Shown one piece after another: positions 31,951-35,254 of a stretch of DNA of 35,254 bases. This DNA comes from an uncultured Bacilli bacterium (GTDB lineage: Bacteria > Bacillota_I > Bacilli_A > RF39 > UBA660), in contig CALVQE010000008.1 in assembly GCA_944355355.1 (NCBI GenBank), forward strand, positions 1 through 35,254, given 5' to 3'. The translations under genes were made by a program, and so were the position numbers. The first letter of the stretch is position 1. Every line of letters begins with the position of its first letter. The notes below the pieces were generated by a model, which saw only the letters and a program-made list of their open reading frames with translations, was not told where the DNA came from and searched no databases.

Positions 31951-33115
31951 GTCTAAATTATATAATACTCAATCTGATTTTACAACGGGTTTTAAAAATT
32001 TCTTTGAAAATTTTCATTTGAGAAAAACCCAATTAAAAATCATTCCGCCTATTCTTTTCGGGATGATTCTAAGTGAATCTGTTTCAGCTCCTGATATTGC
32101 CCGAGTTTTAAAAGATGAGTTTTCTCTCATTCAATATGATTCTGTTGTAAAAAGAATTCGAAGATTTTTTAATAATACTTTATTTGATCCTTATGCCTTT
32201 TATGAAGAATTTATTTCTTATATTATTGATAATTATAAGAAAAAACATTTAGATAAACGGGTTCATATTATCTTTGACCATATGTTCTCTCACGAGAACT
32301 ATACGGTTTTCATGTTAACAATGAGAATTGGTAAACAAGGTATACCTATTTGGTTTCAATGTTTTAAAGGAATCTCAGAAAATAAAGCTTTTGAAATAGA
32401 AACCATTAAAAATGCGATTACAAAAGTCAGCGATTTATTTAAACACAAAGATTTAGAATTAATCTTTTTAGCTGATCGCTGGTTTAATTCTATCGATTTA
32501 TTAAAACATATTGACTCCTTAGGTCACACTTACTGTGTTCGTCTTAAAAAGAATATTCACGTTTATCCTTATGATCCTAAAGAAGGTCACATTGTTCAAA
32601 AATACATAAGTGATTTATTCTACTATAAATATAAATCAACTACTTATGAAAACATTTTACTATCTGATGAAAGATATAAAACTAACATTGTTTTTAGTGA
32701 TTGGGCTAGTGTCGAAGAACCTTGGATTATTGTGACAAATGGAGATACCAAAAGAGCTATTAAAGACTATAGTTATCGTTTTGGTGGTGTTGAAACAGTA
32801 TTTAAGAATCAAAAATCCAATGGTTTTCGCTTAGAAAATATTTCTAATGCTAACTTACAAGCTTTTACAACAATGTATACTTTATTATGTGTTGCTGTTA
32901 CTTACTTAACTATTTTAGGTACTGAATTTTCTAAAAACTCTAAATGTTATAGAAACGAGAAAATTGAAACCCATAAAACATATATAAAAAATGGAATTCA
33001 TTGTAAACAAAGAATTATGTCTTTATTTAACACCGGGTTAACTTTATTTCATCGAGCTTTTAATTCTATAAAATATATTCGAATTCCCTTTCGATTTATC
33101 TTATATGATATTTAA
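31949..33115 (+). CDS. IS4-type DDE transposase
   Basis: The 388-residue protein has the DDE pattern of IS4-type enzymes: first Asp in HIIFDHMFS (near 108), second in IFLADRWFNSIDLL (near 175), and the C-terminal YRFGGVETVFKNQKSNGF segment with the catalytic Glu and following Lys (near 275-290). There are no internal stops, so the element may be active. The ATG at 31949 is chosen from the AGAGG ahead of it; a TTG six bases earlier is in frame. The ribosome site lies in an inverted repeat (31892-31950). Confidence 0.9.
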   Translation: MSKLYNTQSDFTTGFKNFFENFHLRKTQLKIIPPILFGMILSESVSAPDIARVLKDEFSLIQYDSVVKRIRRFFNNTLFDPYAFYEEFISYIIDNYKKKHLDKRVHIIFDHMFSHENYTVFMLTMRIGKQGIPIWFQCFKGISENKAFEIETIKNAITKVSDLFKHKDLELIFLADRWFNSIDLLKHIDSLGHTYCVRLKKNIHVYPYDPKEGHIVQKYISDLFYYKYKSTTYENILLSDERYKTNIVFSDWASVEEPWIIVTNGDTKRAIKDYSYRFGGVETVFKNQKSNGFRLENISNANLQAFTTMYTLLCVAVTYLTILGTEFSKNSKCYRNEKIETHKTYIKNGIHCKQRIMSLFNTGLTLFHRAFNSIKYIRIPFRFILYDI

Positions 33116-33212
33116 ATCACTTCATATTTCTATTTTTTAAAATTTCACTTTTGTGAAATCTCTTTAACATGCTTTAAAATTGCTAAAATCTTCGATTTTT
33201 CCTCAAAGTATT

Positions 33213-33266
33213 AAAAAAAGATGGAATTTGTTCATCTCTGGACGAACTTTTTCCATCTTTTTTTTC
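33213..33266. terminator. Bidirectional terminator inside the IS right end
   Basis: A stem of GATGGAA with TTCCATC, extended by A/T runs and an inner GTTC/GAAC pair, is followed by T8 on the plus strand and T-rich sequence on the minus strand. It can end the transposase transcript and also that of the surface-protein gene coming from the right. Confidence 0.75.
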
Positions 33267-33302
33267 TTTTATTTCCTAACTTAATCTAAAACTGTCCGTA
33301 GG

Positions 33303-35179
33303 TCAGTCAACTGTATATAGATTACTAGCTGTTCCATCTCCCAATTTTAGACTATCAGCCTTTAGATTTATAACGGGCCTTACACCTTCCGAGCCACGCA
33401 CGGTGCTACTACTGCTCACACCACCGTTCGAACCGACGCGACGAACATCTGCATTAAAGCCATTGAATCCGATAGGCGACATGGTCCAGTAAGTGTTGCC
33501 TGTATATAGATAATATCCATAATTATCCAAACCATATCCTCCTGCTAAAACTACCTCGTCTGTATTAACAAGTCCTATTGGATATATTAAATCCCCATTT
33601 CCTGTTACTTCATCATCTACTGTAAAGCGATCATTTTGATTTGGACATGTAAGTCGTATTCCATTACTAGAACTATTCCATCGATAACGAGTTTCACTTG
33701 TCCCTATACCAGTCCCACTATTGGAAGAACCAAACGAACGATCATTACAAAATAAGGTATCTGCAATATATTGTTCATACTCTGTCCCTAATAAGTTTGT
33801 TTCATACCATTCATCTATTTTTCCTTTAATGGTACTATCTGTTATGTTAGCATACGTATCTTCATAAGTTGTTCCTGTTCCACTTATGGTCTTTACATTT
33901 GCTGTTGTAATGGTGTTTTCACTTTCTAGGTAATATAATGTCGTACAACTTGAACCACCATTATTACATGTATATTTTCCTACTTGACTTCCGTCATATA
34001 TACTTCTTGTATAATCCGTGAGTCTAAATTCTCCGGTTGTTTTATCAAAAGTATAACTATCCGCATAATAGTAATTTCTTGCTAATGGTCTTGTACTTCG
34101 ACTTGTTCCATGATTCTCTTCATATCCTCCTTCTACACTAGTTCTAGTATAACTATATACATATGCATAGGAAGAATCATAATAAGAATCTATAACATAC
34201 ATTGTTGTACAACTTGTTGATGTGCTTGCACACGTATATTTTCCTACTAATTCTTCACTCCATACAGCTTGTGTAGGATCTGTTAAAGTATATGTTCCTG
34301 TTGTTGTATCAAAGGTATAACTATCTGCATAATAGTAATAATAATTTAAGCTTTGACTGCTCGTTGTTTCACTTGTTTCAGGTTCTCCCCAATAATTCTC
34401 TCCATACATATAGCCAACATCCGCATTGTTATTACCACGTGAATTGTATGCACTGGTTCCTATTTGAGTATAATCTGTACTGGCATCATTATATCCATTT
34501 TTTAAAACATCACTCTTATTTGATAAAGTATCAATTACACTGGCATCTCCAGCATAAATCATCCTTATACTTCCGTCACCATTGATTCTTAGTATTCGCC
34601 AGTAATATCCTCCAAACTTAACCCAGTTGTTTTCTACATTTCCACGATAGTAATAACTAGTTCCATAGTCATCTGGGGCACTACATAAGTAACCATTAGT
34701 ACTTTCACCACTAGTCACTTGAACTGTTCCATTGTCCCTAACCGTTGGACAACCTTCAGTATCTGCATCTGCTAAGATACTACATTGAATGGAATCTTCA
34801 CCATATTTATCTACACATTGTTCATAATCACTTGGCATATGATCAATATAACTTGCTGTAATCGTAATCTTACTCACAAAAGAAGTATTCATGACATCTA
34901 CATCTTCCATCGTAATATTCTCATCCATCCATAATCTTAAATCATAACTTACACTTTCATTATGATCTAAATATCCTGTTTTGAGTTTAAAAGATGTTAC
35001 TGCATTATCTAATGTCGTTTGTACAACTTCATTACTAGATAAAAGTACTGGTGTATCTTCGTTTAGTTCAACATTAATTGCCTCATAACGACTCAAAGTA
35101 GATGAATCTAAAACTTCAAGATTTACTTGATAAGAAGCATAAGAAGAACATTGATTGGTAATCGTAAATGTATAAGGTG
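33303..35179 (-). CDS. Surface protein with lectin-like variable C-terminus, 3' exon of an intron-interrupted gene (partial)
   Basis: The open frame runs without a stop from 33303 to the group II intron boundary at 35179, about 625 codons; the 5' exon lies outside the window. An apparent TTG start at 35096 is an artefact. The exon-side sequence reads PYTFTITNQCSSYASYQV and continues in an adhesin-like region (35179-34800). A module follows (NGYLCSAPDDYGTSYYYRGN, GGYYWRILRINGDGS), shared with the broken gene at 12610. Next come two internal repeats of about 55 residues (YYADSYTFD...LTD...VGKYTC...CTT), at about 34195-34348 and 33930-34083. The C-terminal lectin-like domain (LFCNDRSF, YPIGLVNTDEVVLAGG, YWTMS, GVRPVINLKADSLKLGDG) contains the variable region. 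It is probably exported and membrane- or wall-bound. Substrate unknown. Confidence 0.75.
33373..33483 (-). other. Candidate DGR-type variable region
   Basis: Between TACTGGACC and GGTGTAAGGCCC the codons differ from the paralogous region at 12678-12790 mainly at positions 1 and 2 of NNC/NNT codons, for example ATC/CAC, AAT/TTT, GAT/TAT, CGC/AGC, AAC/GAC, AGC/GTC, ACC/GTC and CGT/AAT. Interspersed TTC-AAT-GGC, GTT, TCG and GTG codons are identical. GC is about 56% by hand count, against strongly AT-rich flanks. Downstream sequence (AATCTAAAGGCTGATAGTCT and on) is identical in both genes. Confidence 0.55.
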
Positions 35180-35254
35180 ATTAAGTAGACGTATATATCA
35201 CTATATACGTCCCTTTCAGATCTGGGCGTGCAGCTTTCCCGCACCCAGCTCTTC
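35180..35254 (-). mobile_element. 3' end of a group II intron (domains V and VI), partial
   Basis: On the minus strand, 35252-35218 folds as domain V. It has the AGC triad, a C-U-G-G-G stem paired with C-C-C-A-G, a two-base CG bulge, a GTGC/GCAC-side upper stem and a GAAA loop. Next, 35216-35180 folds as domain VI: AAGGGACG pairs with CGTC-T-(A)-CTT, leaving a single bulged adenosine seven bases from the intron end, which reads ACTTAAT with the usual terminal A-Y. The bulged A is the expected lariat branch point. The rest of the intron, with any reverse transcriptase, is beyond the window. The intron is on the same strand as the gene it splits, so splicing could restore the reading frame. Confidence 0.8.

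Larger units (their letters stand above)
31820..33300. mobile_element. Complete IS4-type insertion sequence, 1481 bp
   Basis: Perfect 13-bp terminal inverted repeats (TACGGACAGTTTT at 31820-31832; complement at 33288-33300) enclose one transposase gene. I see no target-site duplication: the flanks TCTTACA and GGTCAGT do not match. The right end lies two bases after the stop codon of the neighbouring surface-protein gene. Confidence 0.85.

Noticed and set aside
31820-33300. Target-site duplication for the IS
   Set aside because: The bases next to the two inverted repeats do not match over any length I tried; the shared CAACTGT near both ends is not adjacent to them.
34292-34585. Plus-strand open frame of 97 codons inside the surface-protein gene
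   Set aside because: It is antisense to a long coding frame of biased codon use, has no ribosome site and shows a low-complexity His/Tyr/Leu composition typical of a shadow frame.
33303-35096. Surface gene starting at the TTG at 35096
   Set aside because: The reading frame continues upstream with protein-like sequence to the intron junction at 35179, and no ribosome site precedes the TTG.
1-35254. CRISPR arrays, tRNA or rRNA genes
   Set aside because: I saw no regularly spaced short repeats, no tRNA-like cloverleaf with a CCA end and no conserved rRNA sequence. Some short RNA could escape reading by eye.
1-35254. Mycoplasma-type code with TGA as tryptophan
   Set aside because: Tryptophan residues are encoded by TGG throughout and several genes (ireB, ruvX, trhP1, the ATPase) end properly at TGA with overlapping starts.

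Overview
The window is AT-rich chromosomal DNA of a low-GC bacterium. It most resembles an uncultured gut-type Bacillota of class Bacilli (RF39- or Erysipelotrichales-like); this is an inference from gene content, not a measured placement. TGA is used as a stop, so the mycoplasma code is excluded. Cell-wall genes (mltG, an M23 peptidase) and an ireB-ruvX-yrzB-mltG-trmR-trhP1-trhP2-greA order like that of Bacillus point to a walled Firmicute. Most genes lie on the minus strand.

Layout, left to right. 1-4983: six tandem genes for small two-helix VirB2/T4SS-type pilins, three of them with large, unrelated extracellular heads. 5004-12526: housekeeping and surface genes, namely pyk, an M18 aminopeptidase, an RDD membrane protein, an unsecreted-looking M23 lysin, rpoZ, a DUF2779 nuclease coupled to a pseudopilin, and one unknown gene. 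12610-13787: a broken surface-protein gene. 13917-20086: a long operon from the ireB promoter to the greA terminator. It carries the trmR/trhP1/trhP2 set for 5-methoxyuridine in tRNA and is interrupted by a KilA-N gene that arrived with a duplicated trhP2 5' end. 20092-23199: a promoter-to-terminator cassette of an AAA ATPase, an RloB-like TOPRIM protein (AbiL-type defence) and a HipA-like kinase. 23272-26470: a split U32 protein, then MazG-like and SMUG2-like genes, each with one frameshift. 26449-30300: a secreted peptide plus an ABC transporter, bracketed by an exact 27-bp direct repeat. 30336-31799: a short UvrD-type helicase. 31820-33300: a complete IS4-type insertion sequence. 33303-35254: a second surface-protein gene, interrupted at the right edge by the 3' end of a group II intron.

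The most notable signal links the two surface genes at 12610 and 33303. They are paralogues, and their C-terminal lectin-like segments each contain about 100 bp of unusually GC-rich sequence (about 55% by my hand count). There, NNY codons differ almost entirely at positions 1 and 2 between fixed codons, and conserved sequence follows. That is how the variable region of a diversity-generating retroelement (DGR) looks. No reverse transcriptase or template repeat lies in the window, so a DGR acting from elsewhere is a hypothesis. A second theme is accessory DNA with short direct repeats at its ends (the KilA-N gene and the peptide/ABC cassette) inserted without destroying neighbouring genes. The third is the pilin array, which pairs constant membrane anchors with variable heads and has no other secretion-system gene nearby.
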